A stretch of DNA of 64,000 bases from Pseudomonas zanjanensis (GCF_014268745.2 NZ_JABWRB020000001.1:744001-808000), one strand, 5' to 3'; numbered from the stretch's first letter, positions 9,205-18,619 are shown. Translations and numbers: made by a program. Notes: generated by a model not told the origin, from the sequence alone.

Positions 9205-9394
9205 CTGTGGGAGCGGCGCCTGTGGGAGCAAAGCTTGCTGCAGCAAAAGCCTGCTGCAGCAAAGCCTGTGGGAGCAAAGCTTGCTCGCGATGAACGATAA
9301 CGCGGTCCATCCGTTGAACTGTGTCGCCTTGATCGCGAGCAAGCTTTGCTCCCACAGGTCCAGTTCCCATTAGCTTTGCTCCCACAGGTCCGGC
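9205..9394. repeat. REP-like cluster between kdpC and kdpD
   Basis: A main stem TGTGGGAGCAAAGCTTGCTC (from 9267, extending to 9291) is inverted at 9332-9356. Partial copies of the same unit flank it on both sides (near 9205, 9220-9265 and 9373). The unit is a variant of the window's TGTGGGAGCGGGCTTGCTCG family. Confidence 0.85.
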
Positions 9395-9439
9395 TCCCCA
9401 CAGGGTGTTTGATCAATATTTGAAAGAGATTTCCACGCC

Positions 9440-12091
9440 ATGAGCGACTCCGGCCGCGCCGACGCACTGTTAGCCAATCTGCCCCGCAACGACCGTGGCC
9501 GGCTCAAGGTCTTCCTGGGCGCGGCCCCGGGTGTGGGCAAGACCTACGCCATGCTGCAAGCGGCCCACAGCCAATTGCGCCAAGGCGTGAGGGTCATGGC
9601 CGGGGTGGTGGAGACCCACGGTCGCAGCGAAACCGAAGCGCTGCTCGGCGGCCTGGTACAGCAGCCGTTGGTGCGCTCGGAATATCGCGGTGTGATGCTC
9701 GAGGAAATGGACCTCGACGGTCTGCTCGCCGCCCGGCCAACCTTGGTCCTGGTGGACGAACTGGCCCACAGCAACGCGCCCGGCAGCCGTCACGCCAAAC
9801 GCTGGCAGGACATTCAGGACCTGCTCGCGGCGGGCATCGATGTCTACACCACCGTCAATGTCCAGCATCTGGAAAGCCTCAACGACCAGGTACGCGGCAT
9901 CACTGGCGTGCAGGTGCGCGAGACGTTGCCGGACTGGGTCCTGCAGGAAGCCGATGAACTGCTGCTGATTGACCTGCCGCCGCGTGAGCTGCTGGAGCGC
10001 CTGCGCGATGGCAAGGTCTACGTGCCGGAGCAGGCTCGGGCGGCGATCGATGCGTTTTTTTCCCAGACCAACCTCACCGCGTTGCGTGAGCTGGCGATGC
10101 AGACGGCCGCCGCCCAGGTCGACAATGACTTGGCCCAGGGTTATCGACAACTGGGCCAGGCCGCGCCGGCGGTGCGCGGACGCTTGCTGGTAGGCGTGGA
10201 CGGTGACATGCAGGCGGAACGCCTGGTGCGCCATGCCAGCCGCGTCGCCCAGCGTCGGCATCTGCCGTGGAGCCTGGTGCATGTGGACAACGGCAGTGCC
10301 CGTGACGAACTTTCGCGCCAGCGTTTGCAGAACGCCCAGCAACTGGCCGAACGCCTCGGTGGCGAGGTGGTGTTGCTGCGGGCCGGCGAAGTGGCCAGGA
10401 CGCTGATCCAGCATGCCACTGAACGGCGCGCCACGCTGGTGCTGGTGGGCCAGTCCCGGCCACGTCTGCGCCGACGCTTGTTTGGCGGCGGCCTCGCTTC
10501 CCGTTTGCTGCGCGATGCCCGGGGGCTGGAGATCAACGTGTTGGACAGCGATGAGCAACCGCGTCCTGCCCGGGTGCGTTCCGGCGCCGTCCAGACCGGG
10601 TTCGATTATGTGCTGGCATTGCTGGCGACCGCGGCGGCCAGCGCATTGGCCTGGGGTATCTCGGGGTTGTTGGCATTGCCCAATATTTCCCTGTTGTTCC
10701 TGATGGCGGTGTTGCTGGTGGCGGTGCGCAGCAGTCTCGGCCCGGCGCTGGCCTGCGCGGCGCTGTCGTTCCTGGCTTATGACTTCCTGTTCATCCCGCC
10801 GAACTTTTCCCTGACCATCCAGCGCGAAGAAGACGTGCTGACGCTGGTGTTTTTCCTGCTCATGGCGGCCCTGACCGGCAATCTTGCCGCGCGCCAGCGT
10901 CGCCAGTTGCAGGCCTTGCGCGATACCCAACAGGAAACCGGCGAGCTGCTCGACCTGTCCCGCAAACTCACGGCCGCCACCGACCGCCAAGCGGTGATCA
11001 GCGCCGCCGTGCAGCACTTCAACGATTGGCATGACTTGCAACTGTGCTTGCTCAACCGCGACGGCCAGGGCGGTTGGAAAATCGAAAGCGGTGAATCGTT
11101 GACCTTCACCGAGGCCGAGCGCGCGGCGGCCGACTGGTCGTGGCAGCACGATCAACCGGCGGGCGCCGGCACCGGCACCTTGCCTTCCGGACGTTGGTGG
11201 TGGTGGCCGTTGTCGGCCGAAGGCGGGCCGTTGGCGTTGCTGGGCGTATGCCCGAAAGAAGGCAAGCCGTTGAGTGGCCAGCGCCGCCGTTTGCTGGCGG
11301 CCCTCAGTCAACCCTTGGCCCAGGCGCTGGCGCGGGCGCAACTGGCCCAGGACCTGGAGGCGGCGCGTCTGCATGGTGAAACCGAACAGCTGCGCAGCGC
11401 CTTGCTGGCTTCAGTGTCCCACGACCTGCGCACGCCGCTGACCGCCATGCGCGGCAGCATCGACAGCTTGCTGGCGCTGGGAGAGGCGATCCCGCTGGCC
11501 GATCGTCGCGACTTGCTCGAAGGCACCCGCGATGAAGCCGAGCGACTGGATCGCTACATCCAGAACCTGTTGGACATGACCCGTCTCGGCCACGGCGCCC
11601 TGAAGCTGGCGCGGGACTGGGTGGCGCCGGCCGATATCGTCGGCAGCGCGCTGAACCGCCTGCGGGCGGTGCTGGTGCCGCTGGCGCTCAGTGTCGAGGT
11701 GCCTGTTGAATTGCCCTTGTTGCATGTCCATGCGGCATTGATCGAACAGGCGCTGGTGAACGTGCTGGAGAACGCGGCGCGCTTCTCGCCGGCCCACGGA
11801 CGCCTGTTGCTGAGCGCCGGGGCGACCGACAGCGAGGTGTTTTTTGCCGTGGCCGATGAAGGACCCGGGATTCCTGAAGAGGAACGGGAGAAAATCTTCG
11901 ACATGTTCTATACCGCCGCCCGTGGTGATCGGGGCGGGCAGGGCACGGGGTTGGGGTTGGCGATCTGTCAGGGTATGGTCGGCGCTCACGGCGGGCGGAT
12001 CAGCGTGGCCGAAGGTCTCGACGGACGCGGCACCTGCATCACGCTGCACCTGCCGTTGCAGGCGCAACCAGGCATGGACGATGAAGCTTGA
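9440..12091 (+). CDS. kdpD: KdpD, K+-responsive sensor histidine kinase
   Basis: An 883-residue sensor kinase. It has an N-terminal KdpD domain with a Walker A (GAAPGVGKT, residues 27-35), a universal-stress-protein-like domain (about 250-370) and four closely spaced membrane helices (about 390-490). A GAF-like linker leads to the kinase core with His661 in SVSHDLRTPL and an ATPase domain (NVLENAARFSP, DEGPGIP, GTGLGLAI). It senses low potassium and turgor and phosphorylates KdpE. The start has a GAAAGAGA site; kdpE follows 78 bases later on the same strand. Confidence 0.97.
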   Translation: MSDSGRADALLANLPRNDRGRLKVFLGAAPGVGKTYAMLQAAHSQLRQGVRVMAGVVETHGRSETEALLGGLVQQPLVRSEYRGVMLEEMDLDGLLAARPTLVLVDELAHSNAPGSRHAKRWQDIQDLLAAGIDVYTTVNVQHLESLNDQVRGITGVQVRETLPDWVLQEADELLLIDLPPRELLERLRDGKVYVPEQARAAIDAFFSQTNLTALRELAMQTAAAQVDNDLAQGYRQLGQAAPAVRGRLLVGVDGDMQAERLVRHASRVAQRRHLPWSLVHVDNGSARDELSRQRLQNAQQLAERLGGEVVLLRAGEVARTLIQHATERRATLVLVGQSRPRLRRRLFGGGLASRLLRDARGLEINVLDSDEQPRPARVRSGAVQTGFDYVLALLATAAASALAWGISGLLALPNISLLFLMAVLLVAVRSSLGPALACAALSFLAYDFLFIPPNFSLTIQREEDVLTLVFFLLMAALTGNLAARQRRQLQALRDTQQETGELLDLSRKLTAATDRQAVISAAVQHFNDWHDLQLCLLNRDGQGGWKIESGESLTFTEAERAAADWSWQHDQPAGAGTGTLPSGRWWWWPLSAEGGPLALLGVCPKEGKPLSGQRRRLLAALSQPLAQALARAQLAQDLEAARLHGETEQLRSALLASVSHDLRTPLTAMRGSIDSLLALGEAIPLADRRDLLEGTRDEAERLDRYIQNLLDMTRLGHGALKLARDWVAPADIVGSALNRLRAVLVPLALSVEVPVELPLLHVHAALIEQALVNVLENAARFSPAHGRLLLSAGATDSEVFFAVADEGPGIPEEEREKIFDMFYTAARGDRGGQGTGLGLAICQGMVGAHGGRISVAEGLDGRGTCITLHLPLQAQPGMDDEA

Positions 12092-12169
12092 GCCCGGCTG
12101 AGATACTCTTTTGCTACCAGCAGCTTGCGACCTGCTAGCCTTTCCATTTGATTGCAATGAACGAGCCCC

Positions 12170-12868
12170 ATGAGCCAGACCGCGACCCTTTTGGTCATCG
12201 ATGACGAACCGCAGATCCGCAAATTCCTGCGCATCAGCCTGAGCTCCCAAGGCTACAAGGTGCTGGAAGCCGGCACCGGCGCCGAAGGGCTGGCCCTAGC
12301 GGCGCTGAACAAACCCGACTTGCTGGTGCTCGACCTGGGCCTGCCGGACATGGACGGCCAGGAGGTGTTGCGCGAGTTTCGCCAATGGTCGACGGTGCCG
12401 GTGCTGGTGCTCTCGGTGCGGGCCAGCGAAGCGCAAAAAGTCGAGGCGCTGGACAACGGCGCCAACGATTACGTGACCAAGCCGTTCGGCATCCAGGAGT
12501 TCCTCGCCCGTATTCGCGCCCTGTTGCGCCAGGCCCCGACCGGCGAGCCCCAGGAGGCGGCGCTGAAGTTCGGACCGCTGACGGTGGACCTGGCCTATCG
12601 ACGGGTGCTGCTGGACGACACCGAAGTGGCCTTGACCCGCAAGGAGTACGCCGTCCTGGCGCAACTGGCGCGGCATCCGGGGCGGGTCATCACCCAGCAA
12701 CAACTGCTCAAGGACATCTGGGGCCCGACCCACACCGAAGACAGTCACTACCTGCGGATCGTGGTCGGTCACTTGCGCCAGAAGTTGGCCGACGACCCGA
12801 CCCGGCCGCGGTTCATCGTGACCGAGGCGGGGGTGGGGTATCGGTTGTTGGGGGAGGGTGGGCTTTAA
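12170..12868 (+). CDS. kdpE: KdpE, response regulator of the kdp operon
   Basis: A 232-residue OmpR/PhoB-type regulator. The receiver domain (residues 5-118) carries the acidic pair D11-D12, phospho-acceptor Asp55 (LLVLDLG), and the Thr/Ser and Lys signature (VLSVRAS, VTKPFG). A winged-helix DNA-binding domain follows (about 132-228, TRKEYAVLAQLARHPGRVIT). It would bind the direct repeat before kdpF. It is the last gene of the kdp cluster and is followed by a REP pair rather than a clear terminator. Confidence 0.97.
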   Translation: MSQTATLLVIDDEPQIRKFLRISLSSQGYKVLEAGTGAEGLALAALNKPDLLVLDLGLPDMDGQEVLREFRQWSTVPVLVLSVRASEAQKVEALDNGANDYVTKPFGIQEFLARIRALLRQAPTGEPQEAALKFGPLTVDLAYRRVLLDDTEVALTRKEYAVLAQLARHPGRVITQQQLLKDIWGPTHTEDSHYLRIVVGHLRQKLADDPTRPRFIVTEAGVGYRLLGEGGL

Positions 12869-12887
12869 TCTTGTGTTGTCTGATCCG

Positions 12888-12970
12888 CCGCCTTCGCGAG
12901 CAGGCTCGCTCCCACATAGGATCTGCGGTGGACACTGCCCCTGTGGGAGCGAGCCTGCTCGCGAAGAGGC
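12888..12970. repeat. REP pair after kdpE (variant GAGCCTGCTCGCGAA type)
   Basis: Inverted arms CTTCGCGAGCAGGCTCGCTC and GGGAGCGAGCCTGCTCGCGA between the convergent kdpE and patatin genes. Confidence 0.9.
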
Positions 12971-12987
12971 CCTGACAGCCAGATCGC

Positions 12988-14025
12988 TCAGTTCTGCTCA
13001 CGCTCATACCGATCCAGGGTATCGCTGGCAATCTCCCGCCCCAGGGCGATCAATTCCGGCGCCTTGTAGAACTCGAAAAACCGGCACACCCGCTTAGGCA
13101 CGTTGATCAGCACATCTGGCGGGTAACCGGCGATCTTGTACTGGGCCAGGGAGGTCTGCATCACTTCGAAACTCTGGTTGATCAAGTCCAGCAACGAGGC
13201 TGGGCCGACGTTATCGATGATGAATGAACCGGTGGCGGATTTCGGCGCGCCTTCATTCTCCGGCGCGGCAGCCGGTTGTTGGCCTTCGGGCTCGGCCGAG
13301 TCGATCCATGGGTTGATGTCGGCCGCCTCGGCCTTCAAGGCTTCCTGCTCCAGCAGCAACAGTTGTTCGGCCTGCTTGCGGCGAAACGGCAGGCGCGAAC
13401 CCAGTGAGCTGACCAGGGTATCGAAGCGGCGCCGGAACGCGGCGGGGCGCGGAATCACCGGTAATCGATACTGTTTCTGGTTGGTGGCGTTGAGGTTGAC
13501 GGCGATGATCAGGTCGCAGTGGCTCGACACCACCGGCACAATCGGCAACGGATTGAGCAGACCACCGTCCACCAACATGCGGTTGCCTTGCATCACGGGC
13601 GTGAACAGGCTGGGAATCGCCGCCGAGGCGCGCATTGCCTGGTGCAGGCAACCTTCCTGGAACCAGATTTCCTGCTGGTTGGTCAGGTCGGTGGCCACGG
13701 CGGTGTAGGGAATGCGCAGGTCCTCGATATTGATGTCGCCGACGATCTTGTGGATCTGCCCGAACACTTTTTCACCGCGAATCGCCCCCAGGCGAAAGCT
13801 GACGTCCACCAGCCGCAGGACATCCAGGTAGTCGAGGCTTTCGATCCAGTCGCGGTAATCCTTGAGCTTGCCCGCGGCATAGATCCCGCCGACGACAGCG
13901 CCCATGGAACAACCGGCGATGCAGGCAATGTCGTAGCCACGCCGTTCGATTTCTTCGATCACCCCGATATGGGCATAGCCCCGGGCCCCACCCGAACCCA
14001 ATACCAATGCGACACGTTTTGTCAT
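12988..14025 (-). CDS. Patatin-like phospholipase family protein (RssA/NTE type)
   Basis: A 345-residue protein. The patatin fold signature is complete: oxyanion loop GSGGARG (residues 10-16), nucleophile Ser40 in GCSMG and catalytic Asp153 in VDGG. The first 200 residues match the short RssA/YchK lipase family; the C-terminal 140 residues form a less conserved helical extension (QSFEVMQTSL). No signal peptide is seen, so it is probably cytoplasmic or membrane-associated and cleaves acyl chains from lipids. The ATG at 14025 follows AAGAGG; a longer frame upstream lacks family sequence. It stands alone on the minus strand. Confidence 0.92.
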   Translation of the reverse strand: MTKRVALVLGSGGARGYAHIGVIEEIERRGYDIACIAGCSMGAVVGGIYAAGKLKDYRDWIESLDYLDVLRLVDVSFRLGAIRGEKVFGQIHKIVGDINIEDLRIPYTAVATDLTNQQEIWFQEGCLHQAMRASAAIPSLFTPVMQGNRMLVDGGLLNPLPIVPVVSSHCDLIIAVNLNATNQKQYRLPVIPRPAAFRRRFDTLVSSLGSRLPFRRKQAEQLLLLEQEALKAEAADINPWIDSAEPEGQQPAAAPENEGAPKSATGSFIIDNVGPASLLDLINQSFEVMQTSLAQYKIAGYPPDVLINVPKRVCRFFEFYKAPELIALGREIASDTLDRYEREQN

Positions 14026-14232
14026 GACCCGGCCTCTTGTCGAACAGACTTCAACAATGCACTCATCGACGGCTCGGCTCAATCATTGTGGCGCACGCGT
14101 CGTTATTTGATACGCCAGCGCGGCATTTGCGTATTCTTCCCACACTGGAATTTACCCGGTCGGGCCTTGGCACTTTTTGCCGGTGCGACCGTCTTACCAG
14201 CACGACTGTTTTCCTGACTTGAGGTGTAATCG

Positions 14233-14523
14233 ATGAAAGCCCGGATCTGCTTGCCCCTGGTGGCATCCCTGATGGTTCTGGCCCTGGCTGGTTGCGCAGG
14301 TAAAACCGCTTACCGTGACAGCTGTGGCAGCCAACTCGACAGCGCCTGGCGTGAACTGGACCTGGCCAAGGCCGAAGGTTTTGCCGGCACCGTCAGCTAC
14401 TCCAAGGCCTTGTCCCTGCTGACCGGCGCCAAGACCCAGCAGCAATTCGAAGCGTTCGAAGGCTGCGCCAAGAAAGCCGAGAAGGCGCGTTTCTACATCC
14501 GCGAATCCCGCGCGGGACGATAA
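14233..14523 (+). CDS. Small conserved lipoprotein of unknown function
   Basis: A 96-residue protein. A signal sequence ends in lipobox LAGC (cysteine at residue 20), followed by a short charged alpha-helical domain with two further cysteines (DSCGSQLDSAW and FEGCAKKAEKARFY) that could form a disulfide in the periplasm. It resembles small lipoproteins annotated as hypothetical in many Pseudomonas genomes; no function is known to me. It stands about 200 bases from the divergent patatin gene and about 90 bases before the CHAD gene. Confidence 0.8.
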   Translation: MKARICLPLVASLMVLALAGCAGKTAYRDSCGSQLDSAWRELDLAKAEGFAGTVSYSKALSLLTGAKTQQQFEAFEGCAKKAEKARFYIRESRAGR

Positions 14524-14532
14524 AAACAGCTA

Positions 14533-14589
14533 CAAGTTATAAGTAAGGAACGTGCGACGCGCTCCTTACTTGCGGCTTGAGGCTCCCGA
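14533..14589. repeat. Imperfect inverted repeat between the lipoprotein and CHAD genes
   Basis: AGTAAGGA (14542-14549) pairs with TCCTTACT (14573-14580), and CAAG at 14533 with CTTG at 14586. It is followed by CTTGA-type half repeats up to 14598. It is unlike the REP families elsewhere in the window and has no T run. Confidence 0.5.
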
Positions 14590-14615
14590 CTTGAAGCTGC
14601 GTACGGAGTACGCCC

Positions 14616-15377
14616 ATGATCGATCGGCTGGTGGCCCGCATATTGGGCCTGGAAGTCCGGCTGCTGGCCTGTCAGGCCCGCTTGAATGCCCACACCGACA
14701 GCGAAGCCCTGCATGACCTGCGCACCACGGTACGCCGTTTGCGCAGCTTGTTGCGTCCGCTGCGTGGATTGCCCGGCGTTGAACAACTGGAAACGGCGGC
14801 TTCGGCGGTCGGTACGTTGACCACCCCGTTGCGTGACCGCGAAGTGTTGGCGGCTTACCTTGAGCAACACGGCCAGACCGCGGCGGCGCGGCGACGCCAG
14901 GTGCAAATGGCCGATGCCTATCCCGCCGTGGCCGCCAGTGTCGAGCTGGCCCAATTGCTGATGATCCTCGATGCGTTCCCGCGCTTCATTCGCGCCGCCC
15001 AGCGTGAGGGGTTGCTGAAGGGTTTGCGCAAACGCATCGAAAAGCGCCTGGACAAGCAATGGAAGAAACTCGACGAAGCCCTGCGCGATCCGGCCCATGA
15101 CCGCCACCGTTTGCGCCTGTTGATCAAGCGCGTGCGCTACGCCATCGAAGCCTACCCTGAACTCGACCGTCTGCCCGAAGCGGCCATGCCCCGGCTCAAA
15201 TCCGCCCAGGGCGCGCTGGGCGACTGGCATGATTGCTGGCAATGGCTGGCCAGGGCCAAGGAAGAAACCGATCTGCACGCTTGCGTGCCGACCTGGCACG
15301 CCACGATGGAAAAGGCCGAGGCCAAGTCCGACAAGGTGCTCGACAAGTTGATTGCCAGTTGCTTTGAAAAATCCTGA
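14616..15377 (+). CDS. CHAD domain-containing protein
   Basis: A 253-residue, all-helical, strongly basic protein. The conserved CHAD histidine and arginine clusters are visible (EALHDLRTTVRRLRSLLRPL near the N-terminus and HRLRLLIKRVRYAIEAYPEL in the second half, then LGDWHDCWQWL). CHAD domains bind inorganic polyphosphate and are often near polyphosphate or potassium-related genes. Here the only relevant neighbour is the kdp cluster 2 kb upstream, which may be chance. The ATG at 14616 is the first in frame. Confidence 0.88.
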   Translation: MIDRLVARILGLEVRLLACQARLNAHTDSEALHDLRTTVRRLRSLLRPLRGLPGVEQLETAASAVGTLTTPLRDREVLAAYLEQHGQTAAARRRQVQMADAYPAVAASVELAQLLMILDAFPRFIRAAQREGLLKGLRKRIEKRLDKQWKKLDEALRDPAHDRHRLRLLIKRVRYAIEAYPELDRLPEAAMPRLKSAQGALGDWHDCWQWLARAKEETDLHACVPTWHATMEKAEAKSDKVLDKLIASCFEKS

Positions 15378-15392
15378 ACCTGTACATGCCTC

Positions 15393-15481
15393 TGTGGGAG
15401 CGGGCTTGCTCGCGAAGGCGATAGATCAGTTCATACAGTTGTGACTGACCCACCGCCTTCGCGAGCAAGCCCGCTCCCACA
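15393..15481. repeat. REP pair (TGTGGGAGCGGGCTTGCTCG type)
   Basis: Inverted copies with a 42-base centre, between the CHAD and thioesterase genes. Confidence 0.9.
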
Positions 15482-15607
15482 GTTGATTGGGGGTGGATTC
15501 AAGAATTGCGGCTTTTCTGTCAGTCTCTTTGGCCGGAATGAGCCCTGTGCCGCCCGTCCGGGCTGGTTAAGATGCCTTCATCCTTTTCCCCTGTTTTCGA
15601 GGTCGTC

Positions 15608-16405
15608 ATGCGCTTTTCCGAGTTGATCGATGCCGTGCGCCGGCAGCCAGGCGCGGTGACCATCGCGCCAGAATGGGGCCAGGGTCGGGCCAGTTTTGGC
15701 GGGTTGGTGGCGGCGCTGCAATATGAGGCGATGCGTGCCCGAGTGCCGGCCGATCGCCCGGTGCGTTCGCTGGCGATCACCTTCGTCGGCCCGGTCGAGC
15801 CCGACGTGCCGGTGAGTTTTGAAGTCGATGTGTTGCGTGAAGGCAAGGCGGTGAGCCAGGTGTTGGGGCGGGCGGTGCAGAACGGCCAGGTGGTGACCGT
15901 GGTGCAAGGCAGCTTTGGCGCCTCGCGCCCGTCCGTGGTGGCGGTGCAGGCCGACCCCGCGCCGGATTTCAAAAGCGTGGAGCAATGCCAGGAGCTGCCT
16001 TACGTCAAGGGCATGACCCCGGAATTCATGCGGCACCTGGCGATGCGTTGGAGCGTCGGCGGCTTGCCGTTCAGCGGCAATAAATCCCGGAACATGGGCG
16101 GCTGGGTGCGCTTGCGCGGTGATGTGCAGGAGGAGCCGCTTAACGAAAGCCATATCCTGGCCTTGGTGGACGCCTGGCCGCCGGCGTTGTTGCCGCACCT
16201 CTCGCAAATGGCCCCCGGCAGTACGCTCACCTGGACCATCGAGTTCGTCCAGCCGTTGCTGGAGCTCACGACGCTGGACTGGTGCAAATACCTGGCCGAG
16301 ATCGAGCATGCCCAGGACGGCTACGGCCATGTCGCCGCGAAGTTCTGGAGCGCCGATGGCCGCTTGATCGCCCTGAGCCGGCAGACCGTAACGGTCTTTG
16401 GTTAA
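15608..16405 (+). CDS. Acyl-CoA thioesterase family protein (double hot-dog, TesB-like)
   Basis: A 265-residue protein with two hot-dog halves. The N-terminal half has the substrate-channel pattern FGGLVAALQYEAM and a strand pair SLAITFVGPV/VPVSFEVDVLREGKAVSQV. The C-terminal half has ILALVDAWPPALLP and a closing strand. This layout matches the TesB-like thioesterases that hydrolyse acyl-CoA; the chain length used is unknown. The ATG at 15608 is chosen because the longer frame starting at 15572 adds residues without family similarity. It converges with a DUF962-like gene 12 bases away. Confidence 0.85.
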   Translation: MRFSELIDAVRRQPGAVTIAPEWGQGRASFGGLVAALQYEAMRARVPADRPVRSLAITFVGPVEPDVPVSFEVDVLREGKAVSQVLGRAVQNGQVVTVVQGSFGASRPSVVAVQADPAPDFKSVEQCQELPYVKGMTPEFMRHLAMRWSVGGLPFSGNKSRNMGGWVRLRGDVQEEPLNESHILALVDAWPPALLPHLSQMAPGSTLTWTIEFVQPLLELTTLDWCKYLAEIEHAQDGYGHVAAKFWSADGRLIALSRQTVTVFG

Positions 16406-16417
16406 CGCTTTCCTCGG

Positions 16418-16792
16418 TTAAGGCTTGCGGTTGTGACGGTGGCGATCGCGCCAGGCGCGCCACCAGCCACCGCTGAGAAAGAACCGCGGAAACGTCAGGA
16501 ACTGCTCCACCAACAGGCGTGAGACTGCATCCTTGCGGTCGCTGAACGGTTCGGAAACCTGGGCCTCCAGGCTGTGGCCGTGGCGCTGCAAGCCCAACGC
16601 CGCGAGCAGGCCGATGACACCGATGGCGACATCGCCCAGGCTCAAGCTGAACACCCCCGACACAATCAGCAGAAACGCGATGATGAACAGCGGCACGGCA
16701 ATCAGGTGCAACACCAGGTTGGTGGGGTGGCGATGATTGTCGGGGTAGGCGCGCCATTGCCAGGCCGGAAGGTTGGGGTGACGTTTGCCCAT
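16418..16792 (-). CDS. Mpo1-like / DUF962-type membrane protein
   Basis: A 124-residue protein. An N-terminal segment with the motif YPDNHRHPTNLVLH leads into two or three membrane helices (VLHLIAVPLFIIAFLLIVSG, LGDVAIGVIGLLAALGLQ), then a basic tail (WWRAWRDRHRHNRKP). The HxxPxNxxxH-like motif and membrane topology suggest the Mpo1-like family, whose yeast member is an iron-dependent dioxygenase of 2-hydroxy fatty acids. The bacterial role is unknown, and this family call is from motif memory. An AAGGA site precedes the ATG at 16792. Confidence 0.7.
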   Translation of the reverse strand: MGKRHPNLPAWQWRAYPDNHRHPTNLVLHLIAVPLFIIAFLLIVSGVFSLSLGDVAIGVIGLLAALGLQRHGHSLEAQVSEPFSDRKDAVSRLLVEQFLTFPRFFLSGGWWRAWRDRHRHNRKP

Positions 16793-16900
16793 GATGCTAT
16801 TCCTTGAACGAAACCGAATAACCCAAGGATAGGTCCGGGCGGGCGGTGCGGCGAATGGCGGTTGGCTATCGAAGCGATAGGTGGCCATACAGTTTTGCTG

Positions 16901-16955
16901 TTGTGGCAAGGAACCGCTGTTGTGCAAGGAACTGCTTTGTGGCGAGGAACCGCTG
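16901..16955. repeat. Ladder of partial REP-end duplications
   Basis: Three near-tandem units of 16-19 bases (TTGTGGCAAGGAACCGCTG at 16901, a shorter copy at 16920 and TTGTGGCGAGGAACCGCTG at 16937). They run straight into the REP copy starting TTGTGGCGAGGGAGC at 16956 and look like slippage duplications of its outer end. Confidence 0.7.
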
Positions 16956-16957
16956 TT

Positions 16958-17087
16958 GTGGCGAGGGAGCTTGCTCCCGCTGGGCCGCGAAGCGGACCCA
17001 AACTGCAAGCCCGGTATGTCTCAGGCTGACGAGGTTCGGCTTCTTGGGGGCGCTACGCGCCCCAGCGGGAGCAAGCTCCCTCGCCAC
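16958..17087. repeat. REP pair (GTGGCGAGGGAGCTTGCTCC type)
   Basis: Inverted copies beginning GTGGCGAGGG at 16958 and ending CCCTCGCCAC at 17087. Confidence 0.9.
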
Positions 17088-17127
17088 AGAAGCCACAGGA
17101 GCCACAGGAGCCACAGAAGCCCCAGGA
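17083..17127. repeat. 9-bp tandem repeat at a REP edge
   Basis: Five consecutive 9-mers: GCCACAGAA, GCCACAGGA, GCCACAGGA, GCCACAGAA, GCCCCAGGA. The first overlaps the end of the REP copy, so the array probably arose by expansion of the REP border. It ends 11 bases before the stop of the chemoreceptor gene. Confidence 0.8.
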
Positions 17128-17137
17128 AAGCCAGTTT

Positions 17138-18619
17138 CTACAGTTTCAGCTGCCCGATCGCCTTGCTCAACTCCCCCGCCAACGTTGCCAGTTCGTCACT
17201 GGTGGTGGCTGAATCCACGGTCTGGCGCACGGTATTTTCGGTCACGTCGCGAATGCTCACCACCGCCCGGTTCATTTCTTCGGCGACGTGGCTTTGCTGC
17301 TCGGCCGCGACAGCAATCTGGGTATTGCTCTCGCGCATCTGCGCCACCGCTGCGGTGATCTGCGCCAACGCATCGCCGGCCTCGCGGGCCTGTTGTACAC
17401 AGTCGTCGGCCTTGAGCGAACTCTCCTGCATGAAGTCCACCGCGTCCCGGGTTCCGGCTTGCAGGGCCGAGACCATGGTGGTGATTTCGTCCGTGGACGT
17501 CTGGACCCGCTTGGCCAGATTGCGCACCTCGTCGGCCACCACCGCAAACCCCCTGCCCATTTCCCCAGCCCGCGCTGCTTCGATGGCCGCGTTCAGGGCC
17601 AGCAGGTTGGTTTGTTCGGCGATGCTGTGGATCACATTGACCACGCCGTTGATCTTCTGGCTGTCTTCGGCCAGGCGTTGGATCATCTCGGCGGTCTGCT
17701 GCACGCCCGAAGACAACCCGGTGATCGACTGCTGCACCCGGCCGACCACTTCGTGGCCATTGCCGGCCAGGGTGTCGGCGGTTTTCGACAGGTCGCGGGT
17801 GGCGCCGGCGTGCTGGGCGATGTGATAAACCGTGGCGGACATTTCGTTGATCGCCGTAGCCGCCTGATCGGTTTCGCTTTGCTGGCCGAGCATGCCGTGG
17901 CGTACCTCGTTCATGCTCGACGCCAGGCGCGCCGCACCACTGTCCAACTGCCGGGCGGTGCTGGCAACGGTGTCGACCACCCGTTGATAGCCGGCTTGCA
18001 TGGCATTGAATGCCGCCGCCATCTGGCCCACTTCATCCTTGCAGGCCAGGGGCACGCGGGCGGACAAGTCGCCGGTTTTTTCCACGTGCAGCATCACATC
18101 CTTGAGCGTATTGAGCTGGCTGAGCAAAAAGCGGATCAACAGTTGCGACGCGCCCAACATCGCCAGCATCAACACGAACACCGCCACGGCGTATTGGCTG
18201 AAGCGTTCACCGAACACTTGGCTCAGGCTTGCACCATGGGCCAACACCGCGAGTTGCTGGCCGTCACCTCGACGGATCACCTGGGCACCCAGCAGCGGAT
18301 TGTCGCCCAACAGCGGCCCGGCATCGAATTCGACCCAGCCCTCGGCCTGCACCAGCGAAGGCAACGGTTGCTCATTGAACACCGGGATCTGCCCGCGCTG
18401 GAATGCCAAAAGGTTGTTGGCTTTGGGCACGGGGTGTCCAGTAGGCCAGGCGTCGAGCACCTGTGCCTGGACCCGGGCGTTCGCCTGGGCCGCGTGGTTG
18501 CGGGCTTGCTGTTCGAGGTGCACGGCGTAGAGCACCAGCAGCAACGTGGTGATAAAGGCGACTGCATTGACCGCCCAGAATTTGTATTTCAACGAGATAT
18601 TGCTAAGCCAGGCACCCAT
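17138..18619 (-). CDS. Methyl-accepting chemotaxis protein
   Basis: A 493-residue chemoreceptor. It has a membrane helix at about residues 16-34, a short periplasmic sensing region of about 125 residues and a second helix (about 160-182). A HAMP-like segment leads to a long cytoplasmic signalling domain containing the hairpin core [20 protein letters not shown] followed by [14 protein letters not shown]. The ligand-binding region is too small and divergent to name a ligand. The receptor would pass signals to CheA/CheW. The start at 18619 is chosen because the sequence before it lacks conserved features. The gene is isolated from any che genes in this window. Confidence 0.93.
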   Translation of the reverse strand: MGAWLSNISLKYKFWAVNAVAFITTLLLVLYAVHLEQQARNHAAQANARVQAQVLDAWPTGHPVPKANNLLAFQRGQIPVFNEQPLPSLVQAEGWVEFDAGPLLGDNPLLGAQVIRRGDGQQLAVLAHGASLSQVFGERFSQYAVAVFVLMLAMLGASQLLIRFLLSQLNTLKDVMLHVEKTGDLSARVPLACKDEVGQMAAAFNAMQAGYQRVVDTVASTARQLDSGAARLASSMNEVRHGMLGQQSETDQAATAINEMSATVYHIAQHAGATRDLSKTADTLAGNGHEVVGRVQQSITGLSSGVQQTAEMIQRLAEDSQKINGVVNVIHSIAEQTNLLALNAAIEAARAGEMGRGFAVVADEVRNLAKRVQTSTDEITTMVSALQAGTRDAVDFMQESSLKADDCVQQAREAGDALAQITAAVAQMRESNTQIAVAAEQQSHVAEEMNRAVVSIRDVTENTVRQTVDSATTSDELATLAGELSKAIGQLKL

